From: Tamaricihabitans halophyticus
Lineage (GTDB): Bacteria > Actinomycetota > Actinomycetes > Mycobacteriales > Pseudonocardiaceae
NCBI RefSeq assembly: GCF_004340875.1
Contig: NZ_SLXQ01000009.1
Coordinates: 1-64,000 of the forward strand
Reading direction: 5' to 3'
Length of the DNA: 64,000 bases
In this document: positions 42,644 to 51,999 of the stretch, one piece after another
Numbering within the stretch: the first letter of the stretch is position 1
Layout of the letters: each line of letters opens with the position of its first letter
The notes under the pieces: model-generated
The model's input: only the letters and a program-made list of their open reading frames with translations
Database searches by the model: none
Told to the model about the DNA's origin: nothing
Position numbers and translations under genes: made by a program

Positions 42644-44434
42644 CTAACCGGGATAGAACGGGATGGCTTCCGCGCCCATATCGTAGGAGTGCGGGCGCCA
42701 CACCTCACCGGTATCCGAGGCCATCGACATCCCGCCCGCGTCCACCGCGACCACCGGCCGGCCAGGCGCGGCGGTGATGCCGCGCATCGGCGGCGTCAGG
42801 TTGGACGAATCGAAGGTATCCAGACGAAGCCCATCCACCGGCAGCTTCACCACCGGCATACTGTTCAGACTGGTCGCGGCGACCAGCGTGTCCTGTCGCA
42901 GCCAGTCCGCGCCAACCACATGCGACAGCTTCTCCGGCTGCAACTGTCGAGGCGAACCCAGGTTGACCGCGCCCTGGTCATCGCGGTCCACCCCGGCGAC
43001 TACCAACTTGCCGCCGGCCACCGCCGCCACCCTGGTGCCGTCCGGGGACAGCCGCAGCTCGGTGATCGGCCCGAACGCGTTCAGATCGGTGGCGTTCACC
43101 AGCGAGGTTCCCCATACGCCGTTCGGCTGCTCGCGCGCCCGGACGACCTGCTTGCCGTCCACCACGGTCCACACCTCGGTACTCGCCTCGCCGGATCCGA
43201 GGGTGGGTCGCCACGTCGGCCTGGTCATCGAGCGAGCACGCAGGTCCACCATGGACAGCTGCCCTTCGAGCGGCCCGATCCGCAACCGCGCGCCGTTACC
43301 CACCCGTTCCACGATGGCCAGCCGGTTCCCGTCGGCCGACTGCGCGGCACTGGTCATCGGGTACGCGCCCTCGCCTGCCGGCCCAGGAACCACCTCGCCG
43401 GTACTCAGCGAGGTCAGCTGGCGATCGACGAGCGCGAGGCCCGGCAGATCCGCCGCGGGGGCGGCACTGCTCGGCACCTGCACATCACCCGGGCGCCAGT
43501 CCTGCTTGCCCTCGACAAGCGGCGCACCATCGGAAAGCAGCCGGATCCGGCTGGGCGTCACCGGCTGCAGGGTGAGCACCACCTGCGCGGCAAGTAATCG
43601 CTTGGTTTCCTCGGGCAGCTCGCCCAACCCGGACAGCGGGACAACCAGCGCGCCGTCCTGGCTGTCGGTCACCGTGGTGCTCGTGGTGGCGCCGTCCGGG
43701 AGCATCGAGCGAACCGCACCGTTCATCGCGTTCGACGGACCATCGAGCAGCAGATCGATCACCCGCCGCGGCCGGTCCACCGTGGGTTCGCTGATCACAT
43801 AGCGCAGGTCCGGCACCAGCACGTTGATATCCGGATCGTAGAAGTACAGCCGGATATTGAAGTAGTTCGAATTGAACTTGCTCAGCGTCGTGACGGTCTC
43901 CTCGGGCGGGTCGACCATCCGCCACTGACCGTCCTGTTGGCGGCGCAGGGTTACCGGTTCCTCGTAGGAGCCGACGCGCGGGGTAAACGCGCCATCGGCG
44001 CCAAGTTTGCCGACGTTGGTCCCGCGCAACATGATGATCTGCTCGTTGGGATCACTCGGCTGGTCCTCGTCGACCGCGGGCACCGTGCTGAAGGTGTCCT
44101 CGATGATCACCGGCCCGCTGCCCGCGCGCCATTCGCTGCCGGCCCGCTCGGACAGGTACACGCGCGCGGCCGCGTGGTTGTTGTTCGGTGCGCCGCTCGC
44201 CTCCACGAACCCGCGCACGATGTCCCGTGCCGGCAGGTCCTCCTTGGGTTGGTCCACCGGATCCGGTTCGGTGCGTGCCGCCGAATCGGCGTTGCCGACC
44301 GGTTGCGGCAGCGACTCGTCCGGAATCGTGGAACACGCCGTGCTGGCGAACAGCACGCCACCGAGCAACACGGCCAGCAGCCGCCGAGGGACACGGGTCC
44401 AGCGCACGGGCCGATTCGGGTTCGGCCGAGTCAT
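42644..44434 (-). CDS. lpqB: lipoprotein LpqB of the MtrAB system
   Basis: A 596-residue exported lipoprotein (lipobox STAC, Cys34) that in mycobacteria binds the extracellular part of MtrB and tunes its signalling. A GerMN-type domain lies at about 190-310 (LYFYDPDINVLVPDLR, VIDLLLDGPSNAM), followed by a beta-propeller-like C-terminal region (about 330-596) with LALVDRQLTSL and repeated RLAIVE/RVAAVAG-like strands. The ATG overlaps the TGA of mtrB (ATGA), consistent with stoichiometric synthesis. Confidence 0.94.
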   Translation of the reverse strand: MTRPNPNRPVRWTRVPRRLLAVLLGGVLFASTACSTIPDESLPQPVGNADSAARTEPDPVDQPKEDLPARDIVRGFVEASGAPNNNHAAARVYLSERAGSEWRAGSGPVIIEDTFSTVPAVDEDQPSDPNEQIIMLRGTNVGKLGADGAFTPRVGSYEEPVTLRRQQDGQWRMVDPPEETVTTLSKFNSNYFNIRLYFYDPDINVLVPDLRYVISEPTVDRPRRVIDLLLDGPSNAMNGAVRSMLPDGATTSTTVTDSQDGALVVPLSGLGELPEETKRLLAAQVVLTLQPVTPSRIRLLSDGAPLVEGKQDWRPGDVQVPSSAAPAADLPGLALVDRQLTSLSTGEVVPGPAGEGAYPMTSAAQSADGNRLAIVERVGNGARLRIGPLEGQLSMVDLRARSMTRPTWRPTLGSGEASTEVWTVVDGKQVVRAREQPNGVWGTSLVNATDLNAFGPITELRLSPDGTRVAAVAGGKLVVAGVDRDDQGAVNLGSPRQLQPEKLSHVVGADWLRQDTLVAATSLNSMPVVKLPVDGLRLDTFDSSNLTPPMRGITAAPGRPVVAVDAGGMSMASDTGEVWRPHSYDMGAEAIPFYPG

Positions 44435-46245
44435 CGAGCCTCCTCCCGCACGTCCTGCTCGGCTGCCAGCTCATCCGATCCGGCCGCATCCGGGTCGGCC
44501 GCATTGCGTTCGCCCCCATCGGGTTCGACCCCTTCTGGTTCGACCCCTTCTGGGACCAGCTCGCCGGCAACCACTTGCCCGTTCGTACCAGGGCCGAGCA
44601 GCCGGGGGCCGTCTGCCGGGCGCGCGCCGTCCGGGGGCAACTCGAGTGGGCTTTCCGTCATCTCCACGCCTACCACGCGCGGCAGCACCAACCGGAAGCA
44701 CGCCCCCTCGCCGGGAGCTCCCCACGCCTCCAGTTTGCCGCCATGCAGCCGGGCGTCCTCGGCGCTGATCGCCAGCCCGAGGCCGGTACCACCGGTATGC
44801 CGGTTACGCGAGGGGTCGGCCCGCCAGAACCGGTTGAACACCAGCTCGGCTTCACCCGAACGCAATCCGACGCCGTAGTCGCGCACCGTGAACGCGATCG
44901 TGTGCTCGTTGTAGCCGAGCCGCAGCCGCACCGGACGCCCCTCGCCGTGGTCCACCGCGTTGCCGAGCAGGTTACGCAGGATTCGCTCCACCCTTCGCGC
45001 GTCGATCTCGGCGTTCACCTCGACGTCCGGCATCTCGAGCAGCAACTCGCTGCCCGCCGAGCCGGCGATGACGCTGACCTGCTCGGCGGCGCGCTCGGCG
45101 ATCGGCCGCACATCGGTGGTCTCCGCGGCGAGCTCCTCGACACCCGCGTCCAGCCTGCTGATCTCCAGCAGGTCCCCGAGCAGCGTTTCGAACCGGTCCA
45201 ACTCGTCCACCAGCAGTTCGGTCGAGCGAGCCAACCCGTCGGGGAACTGTTCCCTGGACGCGTGCAGCACATCGGCCGCCATCCGCACGGTGGTCAGTGG
45301 GGTGCGCAACTCGTGCGAAACGTCCGAGGTGAACCGGCGCTGCAACTGGCCAAACTCCTCCAGCTGCCGGATCTGCCGCTGAATGCTCTCGGCCATCTCG
45401 TTGTAGGACTGCCCGAGCCGCGCCACATCGTCCTCACCGACCACGCGCAATCGCTCATCCAGGTCACCGTCGGCGAAACGCTGCGCGGCCGCCGCGGCCT
45501 TGCGCACCGGCTGCACCACCTGGCGGGTCACCAGGTTGGTGATGCCGCCGAGGAGCAGCAGCAACGCCAGACCGCCGACGAGCAGCGTGTTCTGTACGAC
45601 CGTGACGGTCGCCTGCTCGCCGGCGAGTGGGAACAGCAGGTACAGCTGAAGCGGGCGCATCGTGCTGGTGACCGGGGCGCCGACGACCAGGTAGGTCTTG
45701 CTGTTGTTCTCCGGACCCACGGTGTGCACCTGGGTGGTCATCTGCCCGGAGGCGACGAACCGGTGCAGATCATTGGATACCTGGTCGAACGGTCCCTGCC
45801 AGGAACGCTCCCCCGCGGGCACGTTCGGCCCGGCGTCGGCGAGCACCGGCTCGAAGGCACCGGCGGCCGATACCGCGGTGGTGTCCTCGGCCGCGGTGCT
45901 GCTTGTGATCTGGTTCAGCGTGCTGCGCAGCCGGTTGTCGATCGAATCGGTGCCCGGATCCATGCCGCTGAGTTCCCGCTCGGCGGTGGTCACGGCGTCG
46001 CGGGTCTGCGCGATCGCCGCGTTGCGCTTGGCATCCACCAGCCGTTCGGTGATCTGGCTCTGCAGCAGCATGCCGAGCACGAACACCACCGCGGAGGACA
46101 GCGCGAGGGTGGAGACGGTGACCCGGAACTGCACCGACCGCCGCCACACCAGGCCGACGGCAGCCCAATGCCGCCGGACGAAGGCGGCGAATCGCCCGGC
46201 AACCCGGACCGCGAAGCGGCCGGAGCGCGCGAGCACGTTACTCAT
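44431..46245 (-). CDS. mtrB: sensor histidine kinase MtrB
   Basis: A 604-residue membrane kinase controlling cell-wall homeostasis and division through MtrA. Two membrane helices (about 45-63 and 215-236) flank an extracytoplasmic sensor; a HAMP domain follows (about 237-290), then the dimerisation helix with SDVSHELRTPL (His311) and the ATPase domain with NLLGNAVDHGEG, RDYGVGL and GTGLGLAI. The C-terminal tail (about 545-604) is acidic and variable, with a 15-bp tandem duplication encoding EGVEP. 46 bp separate it from mtrA. Confidence 0.95.
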   Translation of the reverse strand: MSNVLARSGRFAVRVAGRFAAFVRRHWAAVGLVWRRSVQFRVTVSTLALSSAVVFVLGMLLQSQITERLVDAKRNAAIAQTRDAVTTAERELSGMDPGTDSIDNRLRSTLNQITSSTAAEDTTAVSAAGAFEPVLADAGPNVPAGERSWQGPFDQVSNDLHRFVASGQMTTQVHTVGPENNSKTYLVVGAPVTSTMRPLQLYLLFPLAGEQATVTVVQNTLLVGGLALLLLLGGITNLVTRQVVQPVRKAAAAAQRFADGDLDERLRVVGEDDVARLGQSYNEMAESIQRQIRQLEEFGQLQRRFTSDVSHELRTPLTTVRMAADVLHASREQFPDGLARSTELLVDELDRFETLLGDLLEISRLDAGVEELAAETTDVRPIAERAAEQVSVIAGSAGSELLLEMPDVEVNAEIDARRVERILRNLLGNAVDHGEGRPVRLRLGYNEHTIAFTVRDYGVGLRSGEAELVFNRFWRADPSRNRHTGGTGLGLAISAEDARLHGGKLEAWGAPGEGACFRLVLPRVVGVEMTESPLELPPDGARPADGPRLLGPGTNGQVVAGELVPEGVEPEGVEPDGGERNAADPDAAGSDELAAEQDVREEAR

Positions 46246-46291
46246 GCCGACCCGCGTGTTCCCAGCCGTCGAACGGCCTCGCGGGGCCCGG

Positions 46292-46969
46292 TCACGGCGG
46301 TCCGGCCTTGTACCCGACGCCGCGTACGGTGAGTACTACCTCCGGATGCTCCGGGTCGCGTTCTACTTTGGAACGCAGGCGCTGGACGTGCACGTTCACC
46401 AGCCGGGTGTCCGCGGCGTGCCGGTAACCCCAGACCTGTTCGAGCAGCACCTCGCGGGTGAACACCTGGCGGGGTTTGCGGGCAAGCGCGACGAGCAGGT
46501 CGAACTCCAACGGGGTGAGCGCGATGGGCTCACCTTCCCTGGTTACCTCGTGGCCCGGCACGTCGATGGCGAGGTCGCCGATGGTCAGCGATTCGGCGGG
46601 TTCGGACTCGGTCCGGCGTAGCCGGGCACGCACCCTGGCCACCAGTTCCTTGGGCTTGAACGGTTTGACCACGTAGTCGTCCGCGCCGGACTCCAAGCCG
46701 AGCACGATGTCCACGGTGTCGCTCTTCGCGGTGAGCATGACGACCGGAATACCGGATTCCGCCCGGATCGCTTTGCACACGTCGATGCCGTTCATCCCGG
46801 GCAGCATCAGATCGAGCAGCACCAGGTCGGGCTTGAGTTCTCGCATCGCTGGCAACGCCCTCGTCCCGTCCGAGACAACAGCCGTTTCGAAGCCTTCACC
46901 ACGCAATACGATCGTGAGCATCTCTGCGAGAGCGGGATCGTCGTCCACCACCAGAACACGCGCCTTCAT
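46292..46969 (-). CDS. mtrA: response regulator MtrA
   Basis: A 225-residue OmpR/PhoB-type regulator. The receiver domain has the acidic pair in VVDDDP, phospho-acceptor Asp53 (LLDLMLPG) and the Lys of VMLTAKSD; the winged helix (about 130-225) includes LTPLEFDLLVALARKPRQVFTREVLLEQVWGYRHAADTRLVNVHVQRLRSKVE. MtrA is essential in mycobacteria and controls division and peptidoglycan genes. The ATG at 46969 gives the standard N-terminus MKARVLVVDDD; the longer frame is not family-like. Confidence 0.97.
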   Translation of the reverse strand: MKARVLVVDDDPALAEMLTIVLRGEGFETAVVSDGTRALPAMRELKPDLVLLDLMLPGMNGIDVCKAIRAESGIPVVMLTAKSDTVDIVLGLESGADDYVVKPFKPKELVARVRARLRRTESEPAESLTIGDLAIDVPGHEVTREGEPIALTPLEFDLLVALARKPRQVFTREVLLEQVWGYRHAADTRLVNVHVQRLRSKVERDPEHPEVVLTVRGVGYKAGPP

Positions 46970-47159
46970 ACGAACATCGTTGCACTGGTCACCTACCGAA
47001 TGCACAGCACCCGGGATATCCGCGCGCCGCGGGGTGCCTCGCTGGGCCACTCGGACCCCGTCACCCGGACGGGTAGCACAGCATCAACGCTGGATTCGAG
47101 CGTGCACGGTCGCGACGAGCCCACCCACGCCAACCTTAAAGATCGCGATCACGGAACGT

Positions 47160-47187
47160 AGCCACAAGATTCCCCAAGAACGCGGCT
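47160..47187. repeat. hairpin repeat A, upstream of mtrA
   Basis: AGCCAC and GCGGCT (one mismatch) enclose the 16-nt loop AAGATTCCCCAAGAAC, almost the consensus loop of the family. It lies 23 bp beyond the stop of the small membrane protein gene and about 190 bp before mtrA, so it could end the former transcript. Confidence 0.55.
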
Positions 47188-47209
47188 CGGTGGGCACCGG
47201 GGCAGCCGG

Positions 47210-47341
47210 TCAGAGCAGCAACAGGGCGGTTGTCGCCAGCGCGAGAAGCAACACCGCGAGTACGACCAGCAATATCAACAGCTCCCGCCGCGATCGCCGC
47301 GGCGGCCGATACAGGTATCTGCCCACGTGCCCAAGTCGCAT
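47210..47341 (-). CDS. 43-residue single-span membrane protein
   Basis: A short frame with a good ribosome site (GAGGAG, 7 nt before ATG): an N-terminal basic part, MRLGHVGRYLYRPPRRSRR, then one hydrophobic helix of about 22 residues made almost only of Leu, Val, Ala and Ile reaching the C-terminus. This is a tail-anchored topology. No family is recognised. It lies between tmk and mtrA on their strand. A GATGT-t-ACATC palindrome at 47367-47377 precedes it. An ATG 13 codons upstream is possible. Confidence 0.6.
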   Translation of the reverse strand: MRLGHVGRYLYRPPRRSRRELLILLVVLAVLLLALATTALLLL

Positions 47342-47445
47342 TAGCGCGCTCCTCGACCGATCAGCAGATGTTACATCCATAATCAAAATGTCACTACGAT
47401 GGAGCATAACCCGCTGGCGATCTTGTCGGGGGAGCTTCGCGAAAA

Positions 47446-48102
47446 TCAGTATCCGGCGCGCTGGCCAAGCACTTCGGCGGCCAGCGTGGACACATCCGGT
47501 TCGATGGCGCCATCCACCACGTGCCAGGGGGCCAACCACCGCGCCTCGGCGAGCTCGTCGTAAACCCGCGCGCATCGCGCCTGCAGCTCGGCGTTCGATT
47601 CGTAGGCATCCCGGCTGCGTGCCGCGTCCGCGCGCTCACGCTGGCGGGCGCGCTGCCCGGCCACCTCCGGCGGCACCCGCAGCAGGACGTGCAGATCTGG
47701 CGCGGGCAGACCAAACCGCGCCACCTCGAGCTCATACAGCCAACTGACGAACGGGCCATCCGCCGGCTCGCCGAGCCGGGCGGCGCAGTATGCCGCGTTC
47801 GAGGCAACGTAGCGATCGAGCAGCAGCACGTCGTGTGTCGCGAGGGCATCCTGGATCTCGCCGATCGCATCGCGCCGGTCCAGCGCGAACAGCAAGGCCA
47901 TCCCGTACACCGATTCGCTCAGGTCACCGAGCCGACCATGCAGTGCATCGGCGACCAGATCGGCATGTACCCCCGTTCCGTACCGGGGAAACGCGATCCG
48001 CGCGATGGTGGCACCCCGTTCGCGCAACGTCTCGGTGAGCTTGCCGGTGAGCGTGTTCTTGCCCGCTCCATCCAGCCCTTCCACGACTACCAACCGTCCC
48101 AC
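47446..48102 (-). CDS. tmk: thymidylate kinase
   Basis: A 218-residue nucleoside monophosphate kinase making dTDP from dTMP. The P-loop is VVEGLDGAGKNTLT (with Asn before the Thr, as in several actinomycete Tmk), followed by FPRYGTG, LFALDRRDA and the DR motif LLDRYVASNAAYCAARLGE; the LID region is RERADAARSRDAYESN. The GTG at 48102 places the P-loop close to the N-terminus as usual; the preceding 48 residues of open frame are not family-like. It precedes mtrA on the chromosome as in mycobacteria. Confidence 0.93.
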   Translation of the reverse strand: MGRLVVVEGLDGAGKNTLTGKLTETLRERGATIARIAFPRYGTGVHADLVADALHGRLGDLSESVYGMALLFALDRRDAIGEIQDALATHDVLLLDRYVASNAAYCAARLGEPADGPFVSWLYELEVARFGLPAPDLHVLLRVPPEVAGQRARQRERADAARSRDAYESNAELQARCARVYDELAEARWLAPWHVVDGAIEPDVSTLAAEVLGQRAGY

Positions 48103-48265
48103 GAGAGTGCACTGTAGTTCGCCGCCACACACGCTCGGTTGACCAGGCACGCCGCACGGGTGTTCCTCCGAACGTGGCAGACCAGCGGCAACTACCGTTG
48201 GCGGGTCGACGCGGACGAACTCCGCGCCGCGCGGGCAGCCGTCCATGGGTTAAGGAGCGAGGCGA

Positions 48266-50665
48266 GTGCAACTTCCGGGAGCCGACACACGGGTGGTGGA
48301 ACTCCGGGTGCCCGGCGTCCGCGGGATGAGCGGGAACACGCTACTCGACGCCGTGGCTTCGGTCGAGGTCGGCGGCGACGGGCTCGGCAAGATCGTGCGT
48401 CCCGCGGATCGACTGCGCCGCCCCGCACCCGGTCCAACCCTGCAGGCCGAGGGCCGCACCATGCCGCGGACCCTGGAGGGTTACCAGTGGAACGCGATGA
48501 CCAGTGGCGGCATCGGCAAAGCCACCTGGGCGCTGCTCTTCCCGTTCTCCCTGGCGAACATCGTGCACTGGATGCTGCCGCCAGTACCCGAAGGCAGCCG
48601 CGCGGCCCGAGGTTTCGCGGTGGTGTGCCGCGGTTTGCTGCGGCTGGCCGGACTGCTGCTGACCATGCTGTTCTCCGCCCAGCTGGCGGTGGTCAGTTTG
48701 AACATGCTCGCCGCGCAGTGCCTCGCCGCGGACACCGGTTGCCTGACCGCTGTCCCGGACTGGGTACGGCAGAGCGCACCGCTGCGCGCCGCGCTCGGCC
48801 TGCTGCCCCTGTTGCTAGTCGTTGGCTACCTGCACCGGGTCGCGAAGGTGAGCTGGCCGGTGCGGGACGTGGCGGACACCAGAGCCGACGCTCCCCGTGC
48901 CACTCGCTCCGGACCGGCCGCTCGACTGCCTGGCGACAACCTGACCGCTGACCCGGACACGCCAACGTTGCGCGGCCTGCACACCATGGCGGCGCTGGCG
49001 GTCATCACGCTGCTCACCGTCGGTGGTCCGCTGCGGATCCCGGAGACCCCCAGTGGCATGGCGCTCTGGTACGCGGCGGCGGTCATCCTGGTCGTGGCCG
49101 TACTCGGCACCGCGCTCCTTGACGATCCACGCAGCCTGCCGCCGCGTGGCGCCAGCCGGGTGCTGCGGGCGGTGCTGAACAAACCGATCAGGCGCACCCT
49201 GCTGACTCTCGCGGCCCTTTCGGCGCTCACGACGCCCGCGCTGCCGGACCCGCTGACCCTGACGCCTCGCGGCAGCAATGCCACGGTCGAGGTGATCGCG
49301 GCGGCGCTACTCGGCACCTGCGCGTTGTTCGCGATCGCGCTCATCCCGGCCGCCGTGCTCGGTAAGGCCAGCTGGGCTGGGTTACCGAGGCAGCTACGCG
49401 CGTGGGTAGGCGGGTGGGCAGCCGCACCGATGTTGGCACTGGCCGGCCTGCTCGGCGGTGGTTTCGGTGCGGGACTGGCGATCGCGCTGCGCCAGCTGAT
49501 CGGCACCGATCAGCTGCGGCTGCCGGATGGCTACCAGACAATGACCCTGTTGTGGGGGCTCGGCGCCGCACTCGGCGTATTGATCGGCGGGGTACTCGCG
49601 CTGGCTACGCTGCTCATCCGCTGGCGGCGCCAGCGGACCGGCCGGGGTGCCGCCGAAGTACGGCTGCTGCACGAGGAAGCGCCCGTCGAGCTGCCGCAGG
49701 CTACGCGCGCCTGGCGCCAAGCTGGTTGGGAACGCCGGCATGCGCACCAGGTGGTGCTCGGCATCTCGATCGGGCTGAGTATCGGCGTCGGGATCGCCCT
49801 GGCGATGCGGTTGCGCGGGATAGCGACGCCGGCATGGGCGGATCCACTCGCCGCGTTTGGCGTCGCCGCGCTCGGTTTCCTCGCGGCCGGCTTGTTGCGT
49901 TCGGTCTATGTCGCGGCGACGAACCCGCGCAGCGCCCCGCATCTGCGCATCCTCGCTGATCTGGTGGGATTCTGGCCGCGGCAGGCGCATCCGATCGCGC
50001 CGCCGTGCTATGCGCTGAAGGTGATCCCGGAGCTCGCCGCGCGGGCGCGGGAACATCTCCGTGAGCCGAACACTCGGGTGGTGCTGGTTGGCGACAGCCT
50101 CGGTGGCGTTCTCGCGGTGATCGCGGCGGCACGTCTGGTGCGTGGGCTTCCCGAGGAGCAGCGCGAACGGCTCGGGGTGGTGACCGCGGGCGCGCCGCTG
50201 CAATGGGCATACAGCAGGGCGTTTCCTTCGGTCGTCCCGCCAACGGCGATGGCCGCCCTGTACGGCGCGCTGGACGGCCGGTTACACGCGCTCTGCCGGG
50301 GCAGTGATCCGTTCGGTGGGGCGGTGACCAGCTGGCAGCGCCAGGTCGTCGCGAACAAACTGCTCGGGTTCGGGTACCGGCGGGACGGCACGGTCGGCCC
50401 GCTGCCCGCCGGCGTGCGCGGCGCGCACGGCGCGCTGATCATCGGTGGTGATCACTGGCTGCCCGATCCGCAGCCAGCGCCGGTAGCCGGGCGACGCTGG
50501 GCGCCAGGAGTGTTGCGGCACACCGATTACAGTTCCGACCCGGAATGGGACGACGCGGTCGCGATGGCCGCGGGGTTGCGGCCGGCGGTGCCGGAGAACT
50601 CCCCGACCGGCGAGCAAACCCAGCTGTTCGGCCTGGGCGCCGCCCACCGCGGCCTGTTCCGCTGA
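48266..50665 (+). CDS. multi-span membrane protein with C-terminal serine hydrolase domain
   Basis: A 799-residue protein joining about eight to ten membrane helices (between about 90 and 565) to a soluble alpha/beta-hydrolase-like domain. The domain shows RVVLVGDSLGGVLAVIAAARL, with Ser611 as the likely nucleophile in GDSLG, and GDHWLPDP near residue 731 as a likely histidine site. The first 60 residues (ELRVPGVRG, then a loop) are also conserved-looking and soluble. GTG at 48266 follows AAGGAG at 8 nt. I do not recognise a named family; a lipase, esterase or acyl-transfer role at the membrane is inference. The stop overlaps a hairpin repeat. Confidence 0.72.
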   Translation: MQLPGADTRVVELRVPGVRGMSGNTLLDAVASVEVGGDGLGKIVRPADRLRRPAPGPTLQAEGRTMPRTLEGYQWNAMTSGGIGKATWALLFPFSLANIVHWMLPPVPEGSRAARGFAVVCRGLLRLAGLLLTMLFSAQLAVVSLNMLAAQCLAADTGCLTAVPDWVRQSAPLRAALGLLPLLLVVGYLHRVAKVSWPVRDVADTRADAPRATRSGPAARLPGDNLTADPDTPTLRGLHTMAALAVITLLTVGGPLRIPETPSGMALWYAAAVILVVAVLGTALLDDPRSLPPRGASRVLRAVLNKPIRRTLLTLAALSALTTPALPDPLTLTPRGSNATVEVIAAALLGTCALFAIALIPAAVLGKASWAGLPRQLRAWVGGWAAAPMLALAGLLGGGFGAGLAIALRQLIGTDQLRLPDGYQTMTLLWGLGAALGVLIGGVLALATLLIRWRRQRTGRGAAEVRLLHEEAPVELPQATRAWRQAGWERRHAHQVVLGISIGLSIGVGIALAMRLRGIATPAWADPLAAFGVAALGFLAAGLLRSVYVAATNPRSAPHLRILADLVGFWPRQAHPIAPPCYALKVIPELAARAREHLREPNTRVVLVGDSLGGVLAVIAAARLVRGLPEEQRERLGVVTAGAPLQWAYSRAFPSVVPPTAMAALYGALDGRLHALCRGSDPFGGAVTSWQRQVVANKLLGFGYRRDGTVGPLPAGVRGAHGALIIGGDHWLPDPQPAPVAGRRWAPGVLRHTDYSSDPEWDDAVAMAAGLRPAVPENSPTGEQTQLFGLGAAHRGLFR

Positions 50666-50691
50666 CCGCAAGATCCCTAAGGAACGCGGTC
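50664..50691. repeat. hairpin repeat A, type copy
   Basis: GACCGC and GCGGTC enclose AAGATCCCTAAGGAAC (16 nt). It overlaps the TGA of the membrane hydrolase gene and contains the TAG of the convergent GlmL-like gene, so both reading frames end inside it. Confidence 0.75.
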
Positions 50692-51999
50692 ACGGGGTGT
50701 GGCCAGCTCGCCAAGCAGCCGGTCGGCAGCGGCCGGCAGGCCGCTATCCGCGAGCAAGCCCGCCGGCGCCAACACGTAGCGGCGATCCACCACCACCCGC
50801 GCCCCGCGCAACTGCGGGCGCAGCACCGGATCCTGCCGCAACATCGACTCGACCTCGGCAAGTTGAGCGGCACCGGCATGCCGGAACACCCCGCCGGAGA
50901 GCACGAGCACGGCCGCGCCGTGCGGACCGAGCCGACCATCGATCAACCGGAGATGCCGCCGCACGGCGAGAATCGTGGCCAGCCCAGCCATCCGCGCCTC
51001 TCTCGCCCGTTCCGCTTCCCCGACCAGACCGTCCACATCGCTCGCTCGGACCGCAGCGGCTTCGTGCAGCGCGGGATCCTCCTCGATCAGTCCTTCCGCG
51101 ACGGCCTCGGCGACCAGTCCGGGCGCGGAGAACCGCATCCCGATATCACCCTCCACCGTCCGCCGGTCATCCGGCAACCGCACGCTCCTCGGCTGGGCGT
51201 CCACCTCGGCCGAACCAACCGCGGAGTACACGTCGGTGGTCGCCCCACCCACGTCCACCACAAGCACCGCGCCCTGCTCTGCCGCGTCCGGATTCGCCTG
51301 ACCAAGCACGGAACCAAGCCTGGCGACCCCGGAAAGCACCGCGTCCGGCGTGACCGTACGCACCATCCGGCGGAACCGAGGATTGCCGGAAAGTCCCTTG
51401 CCGCCAATCACATGCCGCAGGAAAACCGCCCGGATCGCCTCGCGCGCCGGCGCCGGTTCGAGCTCACCGATATCCGGCAGCACGTTCGCGCAACCGAAAA
51501 CCGTGCGGCCACGCAACAACTCCTCGGCCCGTTCCCGCGCGGCGATATTGCCGGCAAGCACGATCGGCACCCGCAACCGGTTCCGGGCGATGCGCGCGGC
51601 GTTGTGCAGCAACACTTTCTCGTCGCCATCATCGGTGCCACCGGTCAGCAGCAGGACATCCGGCTCGGCTGCCCGCAGCGCGGTGAGTGCGGGCCCGTCC
51701 AGCTCGCCCGCCGCGATGTGCACCACCTTGGCGCCCGCGGCGAGCGCGACGCGATGGCCGGCCTCGGCGCTGATCAACCGCTCCTGGCCAACAACCGCGA
51801 GACGCAGTCCACCACCGGCCGAGGAGCACGCCAGCGTCTCCGCGTCAGCGGCTGCCAACTCCTCGGTCACCGCTTGGACGCCGGCCAGCACATCGGGTCT
51901 GCTCGTCGGATGCTGCGCGCCGCCAAGGTAGTCGCCGGCTTCGTCGAGCAGCGCGGCCTTCGTCCACGTCGAACCGATATCCAGACACAGCCAACGCAT
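50677..51999 (-). CDS. GlmL/MutL family ASKHA-type protein
   Basis: A 440-residue protein of the glutamate mutase L family, with an actin/Hsp70-like ATPase core: phosphate-1 loop CLDIGSTWTKAALLD near the N-terminus, VVDVGGATTDVYSAV (about 205-220) and VLSGGVFRHAG (about 385). In clostridia glmL lies between the two subunit genes of B12-dependent glutamate mutase and is thought to protect or reactivate the enzyme. No mutase subunit gene is present here. Its ATG overlaps the TGA of an amino-acid permease gene (ATGA), suggesting a link to uptake of an amino acid. Confidence 0.82.
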   Translation of the reverse strand: MRWLCLDIGSTWTKAALLDEAGDYLGGAQHPTSRPDVLAGVQAVTEELAAADAETLACSSAGGGLRLAVVGQERLISAEAGHRVALAAGAKVVHIAAGELDGPALTALRAAEPDVLLLTGGTDDGDEKVLLHNAARIARNRLRVPIVLAGNIAARERAEELLRGRTVFGCANVLPDIGELEPAPAREAIRAVFLRHVIGGKGLSGNPRFRRMVRTVTPDAVLSGVARLGSVLGQANPDAAEQGAVLVVDVGGATTDVYSAVGSAEVDAQPRSVRLPDDRRTVEGDIGMRFSAPGLVAEAVAEGLIEEDPALHEAAAVRASDVDGLVGEAERAREARMAGLATILAVRRHLRLIDGRLGPHGAAVLVLSGGVFRHAGAAQLAEVESMLRQDPVLRPQLRGARVVVDRRYVLAPAGLLADSGLPAAADRLLGELATPRDRVP

